The notes: generated by a model not told the origin, from the letters alone. A DNA stretch of 64,000 nucleotides from Paramyrothecium sp. XJ0827 (GCA_020881915.1 JAJFPB010000002.1:806001-870000), one strand, 5' to 3'; positions 42,292 through 54,340 are shown, numbered from the stretch's first letter. Program-made: numbers and translations.

Positions 42292-43059
42292 ATGTTCCAA
42301 GTCGCACTCCAATCTCTGTTGTCCGCAAAAGTCATGTATGCCAGTATTTCTTCACAAAGGCTTGCCCGGATGGCACAGCAAAAGCTCCACACAGAGTCGA
42401 TGCAGGCAAACAGCAAGCTTCATCGGCTTTTGGCACACGCCAATCTCATAGACAACATATTTGATGATCCAATAAGGGGAGATTTGGACCCAACCCCGGC
42501 CTTCAACGACTCGATCAGCCTCCCATACAGAAACTGCTGGGTAGAAGAAGATTTCAATGTTAACCTATACCTCCATGACGGCAACTGCATAAGCACTGAT
42601 TCAGACGAAGACGATACATTATCAGATTCGCCCGGCAGCACAACAGAGGTAGAATGGGCTGAGGATTATTGTCTTGAACGCTGCAGCCCAGTCGTTGCCG
42701 ACCACTCCGATTCATTTAGCCAAATCCGAGAGCTTTTTTATGACGAATCAGACGGTGTCTACGATTCTTATGCCGTATACAAACATTGTCTTTCTCCTAG
42801 CAAAACTCGTCCTGACGATGGCTGCTCCGAGCAGATAGTTGATGGTCAAGTTTTACCTAACAAACTACAAACGATCCCCAGAACTATAAACGAAACTAGG
42901 AAATTCTCCAAGGCAGAGCAAGAACTAGCTTTAACAGATGAGCTTGACTCTTCTGGTCACAGGAAGTGGGAGCTTGCCCCAGTCAGACGTGTGCCTCCTG
43001 GAGTGTACTCCCACCGGCGACGGGGTTCTGTAGTAGAGTTGCCTCTTAGTCATGTCTAA
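42292..43059 (+). CDS. Hypothetical protein, 255 aa
   Basis: An open frame from ATG 42292. Acidic and Ser-rich in the middle (STDSDEDDTLSDSPGS), with a basic C-terminus (RRVPPGVYSHRRRGS). No membrane segment and no domain I recognise. It could be a disordered nuclear protein or a fragment. It lies between the LINE and the piggyBac relic. Confidence 0.35.
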   Translation: MFQVALQSLLSAKVMYASISSQRLARMAQQKLHTESMQANSKLHRLLAHANLIDNIFDDPIRGDLDPTPAFNDSISLPYRNCWVEEDFNVNLYLHDGNCISTDSDEDDTLSDSPGSTTEVEWAEDYCLERCSPVVADHSDSFSQIRELFYDESDGVYDSYAVYKHCLSPSKTRPDDGCSEQIVDGQVLPNKLQTIPRTINETRKFSKAEQELALTDELDSSGHRKWELAPVRRVPPGVYSHRRRGSVVELPLSHV

Positions 43060-44062
43060 AATCGCTTCAAAAATTCAAGAATGGTTTTGAGTTACAAGAG
43101 GACACTTATGCAGGGTTTATAATCTTTGGTCAATGGACATGTTAATTATATCGATGTTTGGATACCCGGATCCTCAATACTTCGACCAACGAGGCACTCT
43201 AGTCTAATGCCCACGAGACCGTGCATGATTAGGTTCCCGAACAGCGCATCTACAAGGGATTAAGCTGCTTAGAAATGGTAGATGAAAAAAGTGGGAGAGG
43301 CTGATTAAATTGGGTCACCGTAATAACTATGCCATTAGCTTTTCCGAGGGCCACCGCTCAAATGTAAGCACATTGGGATTAGTGTTGCTTGTACACAAGA
43401 TGGGACTTGCGTCATTATGATGGCTCCAAGGTCTTGTGGCAAAAGCTCACATCTATTCCCGATGCAGGAGACTACAATGCCAAACTCTAAAGTCCTCAGG
43501 TGTAGGACAGATCTAAGTTTGTGGGTTAGTGCGATACGCCTCAAAGGTCCACTACAACTACGGCTAACCCGCGCTTCAACACTTAGCCAGACTACTCGAA
43601 ATGTTTTTAAACTTTGAATTGGGACTAATGAGATAACAAGCTGTCCAGTTACGTCGTTGATTATGCTCTCTGAACCAACACTGGATTACAATGTCTGTAT
43701 TATGGCGGCTTAGCTCGACGTCAGGTCGTTCATTAACAGCCTCAAGTCCCGCCCAGCTTTGCGATCGACAGCTCCAACCATCGTTTTATCATAAACCGTA
43801 AGATCCCGCCACCTCCAAGACGTCACTGCATTGGACAGGGGATATTTGCCTCCGCTGTGAAGCCCAGACAGACGGCGCTAGTTATTGCTCTAAGACTTGT
43901 CAATCTGTGGAAGAAGACAAAGCAAAGGCGGAGCAACTTGCTGAGCTGATTTGTGTTGGTTGGTACTTGCTCAATCTCCTTGAGTGCCGTTAGCTGCAGG
44001 CGTTGTATCGGACATCGATCTGATCCAATTAAAATCAGGTAAAAGCTAGTGACATATATACC
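43060..44062. other. Intergenic
   Basis: No gene supported. It may contain an end of the piggyBac relic, but I could not find matching inverted repeats by eye. Confidence 0.4.
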
Positions 44063-45612
44063 CTAGCAAATTGGCTGGTGATAGAAGTCCCAGCATTCGT
44101 CCCTATGACAAAGAGCTACATTACAAGTCAAACAGCCCCACCTTGTCCAAGTATCCCTCTTCTGCTTAGAGCCCTGTGGCCCGGCCTTGCTATTGAGGCT
44201 ATTCGGATCAGTATTTTCTAAAGGGAGCCTGCCTCTTAGGGCGTTGAGACGATCCAATCTGAACGCCTTTGCAAGCAAGACACTCAAATCGATCCCTCTT
44301 ATTACCGATATGTTGTTCAATTCGTGTAAAAACATCCCCCGGACAGCCTCTCTTTTTAATAGAGCCTATTTTGCTATAAGCTTTGGAGATATCGTCAAAT
44401 AGGGCCTGTTGCCAATGGCTCTGAGATCTATCCGGCTTCCAAGCCGGCTTGCCTTTCTTTTGCAATCGGAAGCTATTCGTAAGGGCTGTTGATAGGAGGA
44501 AGTTCCAAGTCAGGGCCCGGCCTGGACCCTTACGCTGACGATGTTGACCCTGTTTATTCTGAGCCCGATATTGATCACTTATATCGACAGCGTTCATAAA
44601 ATTATTATAGTCAGCAACTATTGCAGGCATACCTAATCGTAAGATAGGCTGCGAGCCGAATTTCTGCTTGATTGAACGGCTATACGGCTGCGTTGAATTA
44701 GGCCGCCGCCGTAGCCGTATTGTGGTCTCGTGGCCCTCGTAAACTGTGGTCAAAAACAACACTAAGGCGTTATCCTTCCATGCGATTTGGTTGACCTTGA
44801 AGACGGTTAGTAAGGCATTTCCTAGAGCCCGATTTCCTATAGCCAATAGAGCCGGATTTCCTACCTTATTATCTGATGTAGCCCAAGCCTCCAATTGACC
44901 CCAAGGCCATAGCTTTTGTCCCTTTCTATCGTTTTCCTTTGCTATGACTAGATGACGATATAGCCCACAGTTCGTACGGCATGTGCCGGTGGCTCCAGTC
45001 CCAATGATCCTAAGAGCCCTAAATAGGTCAGGCGATGAGAAAAGGTTATCTACAATAACATGATATCTATTAGGGGGCAGCTTCGATACTAGGGCAACAA
45101 CAACAGCTTGGGTTGGGTTCAATGGCGGCAGCTTGATCGGAAGGTCTTTTAATAGCTTGTCAGATAGCTCTGCTGACGGCTCGTCTAAGGGCTCAATATT
45201 TGAGCCATCATCGGGGCCCTCAGACGGCACATCAGACAGGGCCTCATCTGACGATGCCCCAGATAGCTGACTCTCTTCAATATGCTCGTCTGATGGCTCG
45301 TTGATTGAGGGTTGCTGTTTTAACGGCTTTCCTGATAGCTGTTTGGATAGAGCTTGGATATCGGCTGCAACACCAACAGGTCCGTATTTAGGACCCAGCT
45401 GGTGCCAATACCAGCAAAGAATATATCCACGAGCAGCTAGGATCCAGACCTTGAGCCCTATGGGCGTTGGCTATGTCTTGATTGTTATCTTATGACGGGA
45501 CCGTCCTTTGAAGCTGACGATGCCTTCATCAACCCCAATAATGCTGCCAATATCAACAAGCCGGACAGAGGCTTCCATCATAATGCCGGACCATTCATTG
45601 ACCTCAGACGAT
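44063..45612 (-). pseudogene. piggyBac-like transposase relic
   Basis: On the minus strand the DDE_Tnp_1_7 domain is recognisable: VDEGIVSFKGRSRH (near 45520), YHVIVDNLFSSPDLF (near 45050), and MNAVDISDQYRA (near 44590), i.e. the regions of the three catalytic Asp residues. The C-terminal zinc-finger-like part (CLTCNVALCHRDECW) lies in another frame, so there is a frameshift at about 44260-44290. A TAG at 45471-45473 also breaks the N-terminal part. The N-terminus before the first motif is absent or unrecognised. piggyBac enzymes cut and paste at TTAA; this copy cannot make a full enzyme as read. Confidence 0.75.
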
Positions 45613-46088
45613 TAAGATGAAAATGATTCTATTGGTGGGGACATTGCATCCTTTATTTCTCAGCATCTAACAGACGACTTCTGAAATGGGACGAGTATCA
45701 TGCTCGTCTTGAGACCACATTAACCACGCGCGCCCAGGGCGGGTAAAGCACTGCATTTAGCCTCACAAGCAGCTACTGACCCAAGAGAGATTTCTCTGGG
45801 TAGAGTGTCAATTCAAAGCACTGGCGAGTTGTCCACAGAGCGAAGACCTCCTCGATCAGCTCCTTGAGTCCTTGCCTCAACTCTGGATCAGACGGCGGCT
45901 CACTATGGTCCTTCAGGACAGATGGAGGTTGCTATCTAGCAAGGCCAGCGATCTGTATCGTTTCCAGTTATTGTTTAATGCCGTTTTATACATCCTATCT
46001 CATGTGCTATCCATCTCGTTGAGCCCACCCCGTGTTGCAAATTAGCGACGTGAACATGTTTCATCGGGCCCCTAGCACTGGTAGGCAG
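45613..46088. other. Intergenic
   Basis: No gene supported. Confidence 0.4.
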
Positions 46089-47760
46089 TTATCCTTGAAC
46101 ACAGAACCTCCTGACAATATCCACCAACCTCCCTCTCCTACTTCTCGTATCAAAAACTTGTCCGTGATCCAAGTCTTGAAACCATACCACGTCCAGCCCA
46201 TCACCCTTCCATATTCCATCTTCCCAGTGACTAGTTTCCAATATCCAATCATCTGCGCCTGTCAAGTACGCCCCAATTGTTTTCGTGTCAATTACTATGT
46301 CGCTGCCAGCTAGCACAACACTCACGCGATGGTCCTGTATGTCTTCCTTCCACAAGACGTTATCAGTCCAGAAGAAGCGGCGGAATAACGTGTGCGAAAC
46401 GCCCATGTCCTTAGAGCCGAAGTAAGAGAGGAGGTGTTCATTAGCCCGGGCTGGCTTCCGACAGATCTAAGTGTTGAGAGGGTTAGTTGGGATTGCGAAT
46501 AAGGATATAGGGAAGATTTTACAAAGTTATATGCTACATCAGGGAGATGTAGCAGGAAAGATACGGGATCAACAAACATAACCGGTCCAATCTTCTGCGC
46601 AATCTGTGGAGTGTGAAGGAGATGCGCAGCAACCACGCTTCCGTACCTTCATAGGGTAGAAATTAGTACAGGGCAATGACTAGACATAAATCGAGAGAAA
46701 GGTGGGGTACCCACGAGTGTGATACGAGGACAATCCTACTCCACCCATGTGCCTTTAATATACGATTAATCTCCTCGCACATCTCATCTTTCAACAGTGC
46801 CTCGGCTGTAATCCTGGAGCTTATAGGCATGATCTCTATGGCAATGATCCCCACCTGACCGTCCGACGGATCCTTGGCATCCGCGGCACTAAGATCTCCC
46901 AAGAAATTAATATATGGGTAGAGTCCAATGCCGATGCCATGGATGAACAGAATGGGGAGTTTCGTTGTAGACGTATGCGGCCGGTACCAGTACGTGAGGG
47001 TTTCCACAGGGGAGCGATACGCGGATAAGAGAGTGAGAGGACGCAAAGGAAAAATAGCGAGAAACGATGTGCGGTAGAAGTCGAAGGAGTGGTAGTGCAT
47101 ATAGGCGGACGCTATAGTATCAACGACAAACACACACTATAGCATGAAGTTAGGAACCTGACTCTTACTACTGAGAGATAAGCCCATGCGTATCTTGCTC
47201 TGGAAACTCACTAGATACCAAGTCAAACTGCGGTGTAACATCTCAACCTTATCAAGCGTCAATCTAAGGCACTGAGCGTTGCCGTGCCCGGGTTCCAGCT
47301 TCCTCCCTAGAAGCTTCTCCATCTCTCCAGCGTACTCCTCCAGCTCCTCGTCGTGTGCCGGGTTAGAATCTCCAGTGTTCAAGAACGCCCATCGGAAGAA
47401 GTCCTTGACGTTTTCCCGCTTGATCTCCGCAGGTGGCGCATTTCGGAACCATTTCTGCAAGTACTGGTCTGGATCTGGGATGTTTCTGTGGCAGCGCCAG
47501 AACAGCTTCCGGCGATCTTCGCGAGACGCAGTTGTGGGATGAGTCGCGACCCTCTGGAGGTAGGCGTTGCGCGGGAGATAGACAGCACAGTAGAATACCG
47601 TCTCGAGAACGAGCCATACTTCGAGTATGCGGGGGATACGGATCGGAAGGTCGACTAGCGAACTGACCAGCGAATAAAATATGCTGAAGGGTGCCACCAG
47701 GTGCAGGAAGAATATGGATGTCCGTATGAAGGCGTACTTCCAGACAGACGATTGTGCCAT
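46089..47760 (-). CDS. Alpha/beta hydrolase, 4 exons, 490 aa
   Basis: Exons 47760-47212, 47136-46715, 46646-46523 and 46466-46089 (introns 75, 68 and 56 bp) restore one frame. An N-terminal hydrophobic region (about residues 10-65, two helices) suggests a membrane anchor. The hydrolase domain starts near residue 240: LPILFIHGIGIGL (oxyanion region), then the nucleophile elbow VSHSYGS (Ser in HSYG, split by intron 2), VLAGSDIVID (likely acid) and DLDHGQVFD (likely His). Fungal homologues of this size are mostly uncharacterised membrane-associated hydrolases. Substrate unknown. The intron 2 donor is GTGGGT, chosen because it yields the canonical elbow. Confidence 0.75.
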
Positions 47761-48179
47761 TGGCGATGCGCAGATAGTAGCCTCAGCCGAGGAGCCTATC
47801 CTCAGCTATTGGTAATGATGCTTGAAAAAAGAAGATTTCATATCAGTCATGTCTTGAGGGTACTTCCATTACATATGCCAACCCAATTTGCTGGGAACAA
47901 TTGACGGCCGACTTACCCCGCGTCGCGCCGAAAAATGCGGGTTCTATCAAGACGTGACGTGTGAATAGATAATACCAGCAGGGACGACAGTCAGATGGAA
48001 GGTTATCAACCAATGTACATATGTCAATTACAATTGGGCCTATAGTGTTGGGGTGCGGTACCGCCACCCATATTTTTCAACTCCTATGAATTACGGGACG
48101 ACGGTCATGTTCACATGCTTGAATCCATTGATTCACTTAACAGAGCTGATTAGGTGAGAAAAAGAACGGAGGGGCTAGC
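47761..48179. other. Intergenic upstream of the hydrolase
   Basis: Likely promoter of the hydrolase gene. Nothing else seen. Confidence 0.35.
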
Positions 48180-48204
48180 CTAACCCGGCTAGGCTTGGAG
48201 CATG

Positions 48205-48465
48205 TAATCAGCGCGTTTTGTTGGGGAAAGACCTTGGGAGCAGCGAAATGGCAACCACGAGGCATTGGCCGATCTGGAGATTGACCCAGCTAGACTTGGC
48301 GCATCCGATCAGCGCGTTTTGTTGGGGAAAGACCTTGGGAGCAGCGAAATGGCAACCACGAGGCATTGGCCGATCTGGAGATTGACCCAGCTAGACTTGG
48401 CGCATCCGATCAGCGCGTTTTGTTGGGGAAAACCTGAGGCGGCACGCGAAATGGCAGCCAAAGAA
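48205..48465. repeat. 101-bp tandem repeat, ~2.5 copies
   Basis: A unit beginning gcgcgttttgttggggaaag repeats at 48211, 48312 and 48413 (period 101). The first two units are nearly identical; the third diverges after ~20 bp (cctgaggcggcacgcg). The frame stays open over part of it only by chance. Confidence 0.85.
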
Positions 48466-48550
48466 CGCCGAGATGTTCGACACAGGTGGCTCTGGGCTAT
48501 GGCGTCATGTCACAAGCAAGAAATGGGCCGGGGCATCAGTCGATCTGGAG

Positions 48551-50041
48551 ATTGGGGTTGGTAGGATGTGAATGGGTGCGAGTTCGTTCGTAGGGTGGCT
48601 GATGCCATCGCGGCCGCAGAGGGATGCGCAACGCGCAGTTTAAGCAATTTGTGGTGCAACTGTTAGGCGAATGTATGTGGATCAGGGCCACTTTCTTAAC
48701 AGCAGCGTGCCAAGAAAGTGTGTTTACAAAGGAAGGTGAATCAGGGGTAACCTTACACCAAGAGGTATAGGGTAACTAGGATTAATAGGTGGTTTTATCC
48801 TCAGATAGAATAGTAGAATGGTATCTACACTTCTATTACTAGTCCATAAGAGAATAATATAGTGAAGGTTATCTCGGGAATTATATATTATTAATACCTG
48901 GTAGTTTTCTAGCTAGTAACCGGTACAATCCTCCCACTTATATACTTGTCTTGACTTGATCACTCGTCCCGGGTCATCGCTGCCAGTCCTTGTACGTGCA
49001 CTTGATCACGGTGCGCGGGTGCCCACACCTGATTGGTGATTTCCCTAGTTCTTGGCCGCGGGGTTCAAGACTTTATGAGTTTCCTTGACTGCCCCGTGAA
49101 ACTGTCCTTTTGAGCCTTTGGTGTAGTATAGCGTGCTTTGTTCGATATGGCTGGGGGCTTCTCTCATAGGTCGTCCACCGGCGTGGTCGACCGAGGGTAG
49201 GGGAGGCGATGGTCCTCCTTTGTCGGCATAGCACCCATCGAATCCGGAGCAGGGCATTGTTTTATCCGTAGGTCTCGTCACGTGGCCCGTGCAGGTCGTG
49301 ACACTACCTCCTTGGTGGCTAAAGGCACTCAAGGAGATAGTCAAAAATAGCTAGTCATATTTAAGAAGATTTTAACGCTTATTATAGTATACCTCAATTA
49401 TTGTTGGAGCAGACTAACTAGAATATACTATAGACTTTTTAATGTGCATAATAGTGAATCGTTCCAGCCTTGTTTGCACCAGTTGGCATAAAGTTTCTTA
49501 CCAATTGCTCCAAAGATAGGTATGCACCTGTCTGTTAGACGGGATGGATTGGGTGGCTTTATTTGTTGACCAGCTTCACCACCTTCGCGGGGGTTGTATC
49601 AGTGGGTCTAAAAAGTTCGAACCAATCAGAGTATGCAAAAGGTAATGCCTACGTAGCAATTGCCCCTAAAAGGCGTAATAAATTTACCATCACCAATGTT
49701 GCGGCTGACCCATGCCAGGTCACTGTTACTCTTCCCCACTATAGGCCGCCCTGCTAGCCTAAGATCCATTTTGTGCAAGGTCGCCAGAAGTTCTTCTATG
49801 CCCGCAAAGCGCATGAGGAAACTTACGATTACCAAATGCCCATAGAAGCCTCTTGACAGGGTTTAGGGCTGACTTGTCGGAAACTTATATTCAGCTTCTG
49901 TTGCACTAGTTGGTCTTGGCACACTTTTAGGGGGCCAATGCACTCTGAGATCAGCGCTAATCTCGAGATTCATTGGCTAACATGGTAACATGCTTGGAGA
50001 TGTTAGGCCGGGGACCCGGAGTGTCTACCGTCGAGTGCTTA
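48551..50041. other. Intergenic, AT-rich, possible transposon debris
   Basis: A 99-residue minus-strand frame (49045-49344) and short plus frames lack recognisable domains. Composition shifts between AT-rich (48700-48920) and GC-richer (48960-49320), as expected for old insertions. Confidence 0.35.
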
Positions 50042-50073
50042 CTGTGGTTACAGGCAAAAGTTTTCATAGTGGG
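50042..50073. repeat. Left terminal inverted repeat
   Basis: Begins ctgtggttacaggcaaaag; exactly inverted relative to 51458-51489. Confidence 0.95.
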
Positions 50074-50189
50074 GCCCTAGTAGCAGGGGGGGCTCAAAGG
50101 CCTCCCTAGAGCTCGATTTTGTAGCTTTTTCAACCGGCTTTTCAACACACACACCACCTATCGCATATCAGCATCATCGTCAGCGTCTC

Positions 50190-51357
50190 ATGCATCCAAT
50201 GGAGCAGCTTGAAGCTATTCAGAATCAGCTCCGGCACCTTGAGAAGCAACAGGAGGAAATTCTGGCCCGTTTAGCCAACGAAAGCCCTGAAAACCTCCCC
50301 CAAGAGCCCACCGAGCTGGAGCCGCCTAGAACGCCTACACATAGACATCTCAACCGAGATAAACGCCTGCAAATTCGAACCCTACGAGAGGCCGGTCTTA
50401 TATATAGTCAGATATCTCAACAACTTCAAGTCACCCTCAACCAAGTCCAATATGCCTGTTCAACAGCACTATCAGCAACGCCTCGCCGTCGTAGTGGCCG
50501 CCCACCCTTGCTAACAGAGGCCCAGGTCCAAGAACTCATCGAATTCGTCTGCTCATCCAAGCAGGCCCGGCGTATGGCTTTTTGTCAGATCCCTCAAGCC
50601 CTTGGCTGGGATTGTTCTGAGTACGCGATACGATATGCCCTGAGGCGTGCCGGCTTCAAGCGCTATCTTGCCCGACGTAAGCCTCCTATATCTGAAAAGA
50701 TAAGGCAGCTGCGACTGGCCTTTGCTCTACAGCATATTTCTTGGTCTCTTGAAGATTGGATGCAGATTCTGTGGTCTGACGAGACTTGGGTCATAGCCGG
50801 AACACATCGTCGGACCTATATTACAAGATAGAAGCACGAAGAGCTTGATCCAATATGTATTGTAGAAAGGGAACAGCGTAAGCGCGGCTGGATGTTCTGG
50901 GGATGCTTCCATGGCTCAACTAAGGGCCCCGGCGTCTTCTGGGAAAAGGATTGGGGCTCTATCAACGCTGACAGTTACCAGCAGTATCTAGTCCCGGTCA
51001 TTCATGGTTGGATACAGACGAACCGTAACCAAGGCCGGCAGCTTGTCTTTATGCAAGATAATGCCCCTGCCCACAAAGCTGCAGACACCCATCGCCGACC
51101 TCGAGACCCGAGGTATCAAGATCATCAGCTGGCCTCCTTTTTCTCCCGACCTGAACCCTATAGAAGCTATGTGGAATTGGATGAAGGATTACATCGCAAA
51201 GCACTTCCCTGCCTGGCTGCCCTATGATGCTCTAAGAGCCGCTGTAAAAGAAGCGTGGGAAGCAGTGCCCGAGGACTTCTTCCGAGGGCTCCTTAAGTCA
51301 ATGAGAGACCGTATGCAAGCCGTTATTGATGCCGGCGGCATGCACACAAGATTCTGA
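50190..51357 (+). pseudogene. Tc1/mariner transposase, broken
   Basis: From ATG 50190: a coiled-coil N-terminus, helix-turn-helix DNA-binding region (~residues 55-130, including RLQIRTLREAGL), then the DDE domain with LWSDETWV (first Asp), MQDNAPAHKA (second Asp) and SPDLNPIEAMWNW (Glu). A TAG at 50829-50831 interrupts the frame soon after the first Asp. The frame then changes at ~51075-51085, after the second motif. Both breaks inactivate the copy as read. Confidence 0.9.
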
Positions 51358-51457
51358 GTAGCTGCTACGAAATTCAAGGCTATTGAACACACCTAATTAC
51401 TATGAGGTACATATTTCCCTATTTTCGTGACTTGACAAGCCCCCCTGCTGACCCAGG

Positions 51458-51489
51458 CCCACTATGAAAACTTTTGCCTGTAACCACAG
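51458..51489. repeat. Right terminal inverted repeat
   Basis: Ends cttttgcctgtaaccacag; followed by the TA duplication. Confidence 0.95.
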
Positions 51490-51659
51490 TACCGCGGAGA
51501 TGCGCTACCGCGTTCGAGCCAGGACCAGGCCGAGATGAAGGATCCTTTATAACACAAGGACTATCAGGGGATGACCTGACCTTCTCCCCCCGTCACCCTC
51601 CACGAAGAGATTCAAGGTCACCATCAACCCTACGACTTTTCCCTCGTCTCACAGTCGCA

Positions 51660-53804
51660 ATGGCATCCATCGAAACACCGACAGAATACCCCCCCAAGGA
51701 GCCTCTTCTCTATCAGGTTGACTATTCTAACACAACCAGCATCCGGAAGGCCCAACTCACGGCCGACAAGCAGGAGGTCGAGAAATGGGGCCCGCTGGGC
51801 ACGAGCGTGGTCTCAGAGCAGCCGCCCCGCCTCCACTGGGTGCGCGCACTCGTCCTGATCTTTATCCCATCTATTGTCACGGTCTACTATGGAGTCATCT
51901 GGGTCCACCTCGTGCAAAATAGTGTCCACGATGAAGCCGTCCAGTACCGCACCTACTCGGGATCCCTAATCTTCTACTCGTGGTTCATTATCGGTGTCTT
52001 TGGCCTATCGTGGGCAAAGTTCGGGCTCGTTGGCGTCGAGGCGTCTATGCTCCGCTCGCGGTTCTGGGCCGCGCCCAACCTCGTGGTGCTGTTAATGCAC
52101 TCTAACAGCACCTGGAGTAGCCCGTCTGGCTGGTTTAATGCCATCATCAATCGCGAGTTCCACCGGTTATGGTGCCTGCTTGCTTTCCTGAGCCTCCTTC
52201 CGTTTATCGCCCTCCCGCTATCTGGTCTTGTCTTTGAGATTAGTGATGGGTATATCAGCACACCAGACGCCCCCTTGGTTATAGGACGGAATATCTCCAC
52301 TTTCAATAGGAGATACGATGCTATCACTGTAGGAGACAGCGATGGTACTTATGCAAGCTCAGCCCCCGCACAGGCGGCATGGCTAACTGCATCCGCCCCG
52401 GTTATACCAGGACTCGGAATCATCTTTACCAGCGAATCTATCGATCGGTCCAAGCACTCCGTGCTCGAGCGCCTGCCTAATAGCCTGCCCCTAACCGAGC
52501 CTATCCCGGACCTGTTCCTCACACCACAACCCGATAAGCCAGTATCGGGTAAGGCGTGGGGCCTCCGCATCAAGTATAACTGCTCAACCGTGCAATCCGT
52601 ATCCCAATTCACAATCCTAAGCGAGAAATCAGCTTCTTCGTTCATCAGCATCGACGAAAGTAGGGCGATCAGACTACGAACTCCTTCAGGGGATACTATC
52701 GCCCTATGGTCCAGCTTGAACACCGTGGACAGTGCGGGAATCAATTTCCACAATACTCAGGCGTATTTCGAGGTTGGGACAAGGGCCCCGCTACTGCTGC
52801 CGAATGAGACGGAATACTACGACGGAAATCATCCCGAGTTTGAAGCGGATGAGGGCGACGCCTCGCTGGTATTCGAGTATGCCATGTGGCAGCTCCGCGT
52901 AGATACTTTGGCCGACAACTCTCTCGAGCGTTTCAACCACACTGTCGAGCCCTCCATCGAGGGAATTGGCTCCCCAATCGTCAAAAGAGACAACGGTACC
53001 TACGCCTTAAGCGACACCTTCTTTACCATCAAGGAAGGCATAATCGAATCCGGTTTTTTGAACAAGACGATTGGAGCCCCCAACGGGACCCTATCCGACC
53101 TTATCAGGGGATCTTCTTTCGGCCGCCTGCTTTACGTCGCCCCCCCCATTGGGGTTCGGTGCGTTTCGTCCTCTGATCTTGGGACCGCGGAACTGGACGG
53201 CGTAACCTCCACCTTCCGTAGCTTCCAGCGGTCCAGCCCTAAACTCAATACGTCGACATTCTTCACCGGTGCCTTGCGCTTCGGCAGGACGACCCAGCAT
53301 ATGCTGGACGGCCAGTACTTCCAGCATTACCAGTCAGGGGGCTTACCCGGGGCCGTGCCCGGCCGCATTCATGAGAGCAGACGGTTCGAGCAGTTCGTCG
53401 ACCAGGACTCCCTCCTCCGCTCCGTGAACCTCGCCTACGCCCTCGACGCCTCGAACCTCTTATTCGACTCCACGTCGAACTTCAAGGGGTGGGCTGAGCC
53501 GGGGCTAACGGCCTCGCGCGAGGGCAAGATTCTGACCGTGGCCTCACTTATTCCAGGCGCCGCAGTGGGACATCTTGTCCTCGCGCTCTTCTGCGTGTGG
53601 GCGGCGCTGTCGACGGGGCTGGGGCTGTGGTATGGGTTCCGGAGGAGGCCTGCCGACAGGCTGGATGGGTACGTTATGCTGCGCAAGGGCGCGGACATGG
53701 CGGCCGAGCTCAGGGAGAACAACGAGTTCATGAGCGGGAAGCCGTATCAAGATAGCGGGACGTTGGCGGCGCTGTCGGGTAATGTTTTGGGTGCGAAGAG
53801 CTGA
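51660..53804 (+). CDS. Large fungal membrane protein, 714 aa, intron-free
   Basis: The ATG at 51660 (MASIETPTEYPP) is the likely start; the frame is open further back only into the transposon end. Helices at ~residues 62-84, 105-125 and 172-195, then a ~420-residue region rich in N-glycosylation sequons (NIS, NCS, NET, NHT, NGT, NKT, NTS), and a last helix near ~635-660 with a cytoplasmic tail. So an extracytoplasmic domain is held between membrane segments. This matches a common conserved fungal family without known function. The mariner insertion ends ~170 bp upstream of the ATG and may affect its promoter. The coding frame itself is intact. Confidence 0.7.
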   Translation: MASIETPTEYPPKEPLLYQVDYSNTTSIRKAQLTADKQEVEKWGPLGTSVVSEQPPRLHWVRALVLIFIPSIVTVYYGVIWVHLVQNSVHDEAVQYRTYSGSLIFYSWFIIGVFGLSWAKFGLVGVEASMLRSRFWAAPNLVVLLMHSNSTWSSPSGWFNAIINREFHRLWCLLAFLSLLPFIALPLSGLVFEISDGYISTPDAPLVIGRNISTFNRRYDAITVGDSDGTYASSAPAQAAWLTASAPVIPGLGIIFTSESIDRSKHSVLERLPNSLPLTEPIPDLFLTPQPDKPVSGKAWGLRIKYNCSTVQSVSQFTILSEKSASSFISIDESRAIRLRTPSGDTIALWSSLNTVDSAGINFHNTQAYFEVGTRAPLLLPNETEYYDGNHPEFEADEGDASLVFEYAMWQLRVDTLADNSLERFNHTVEPSIEGIGSPIVKRDNGTYALSDTFFTIKEGIIESGFLNKTIGAPNGTLSDLIRGSSFGRLLYVAPPIGVRCVSSSDLGTAELDGVTSTFRSFQRSSPKLNTSTFFTGALRFGRTTQHMLDGQYFQHYQSGGLPGAVPGRIHESRRFEQFVDQDSLLRSVNLAYALDASNLLFDSTSNFKGWAEPGLTASREGKILTVASLIPGAAVGHLVLALFCVWAALSTGLGLWYGFRRRPADRLDGYVMLRKGADMAAELRENNEFMSGKPYQDSGTLAALSGNVLGAKS

Positions 53805-54340
53805 AATTCGTGCGGGTTTCTTTTGCTGGTGGAGGGCCGAGGAGATTATGCATCGATTGCATAAGACTGGCTTGCTAGACTTTGCCCCAGAATGCCTCAC
53901 CTTTTTCAAATGTACTGTGTAGACATTAATCTCTTAAGCACCACAGTCTCGGGAGCCAGAATGAGAAGGACCATATCTGGCCACTATACATTTGATATTA
54001 TGGCGGCACAGTTCCAAACAACAGGAGTCTGAAAAACTTTCGGCATAGCAAGCGACTTCGTGTTCAATAATGATACTTTGTAATGCTCTGAGAAACATAG
54101 CGCTTGGTGGTTTAGCACCCGGTAGTGGAGCATTCCGTGCCACTAAGCTGGTTGGAAATTCATGCATAAATAAAAGCTTGTGAAGGTTACACCAGAAGTC
54201 AAAACGAACTGCGTAAGTGCTTATGATTTGGTGATGGTGCGGAAGCTAAAGGAAAAGAGTTGCCGAAGAGTTTCCTCCGGCTTTGAGCTAGGCATTTAAT
54301 CTCGCAGTGTCTCGATCGTAGTCGAGATACCTCCTTTCTC
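53805..54340. other. Intergenic
   Basis: No gene supported. Confidence 0.4.

Larger units (their letters stand above)
50042..51489 (+). mobile_element. Tc1/mariner-family transposon, 1448 bp
   Basis: The ends are perfect inverted repeats of 32 bp (50042-50073 and 51458-51489), each flanked by TA (50040-50041 and 51490-51491), the target-site duplication of this superfamily. Inside lies a DDE transposase gene broken by one stop and one frameshift. Perfect ends with a broken gene suggest it was moved recently by an enzyme supplied in trans, or decayed soon after insertion. Confidence 0.93.

Noticed and set aside
48205..48465. CRISPR-like array
   Set aside because: The repeats are contiguous 101-bp units without spacers, and the genome is eukaryotic.
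49045..49344. 99-residue minus-strand frame
   Set aside because: No domain, and it lies in probable transposon debris.
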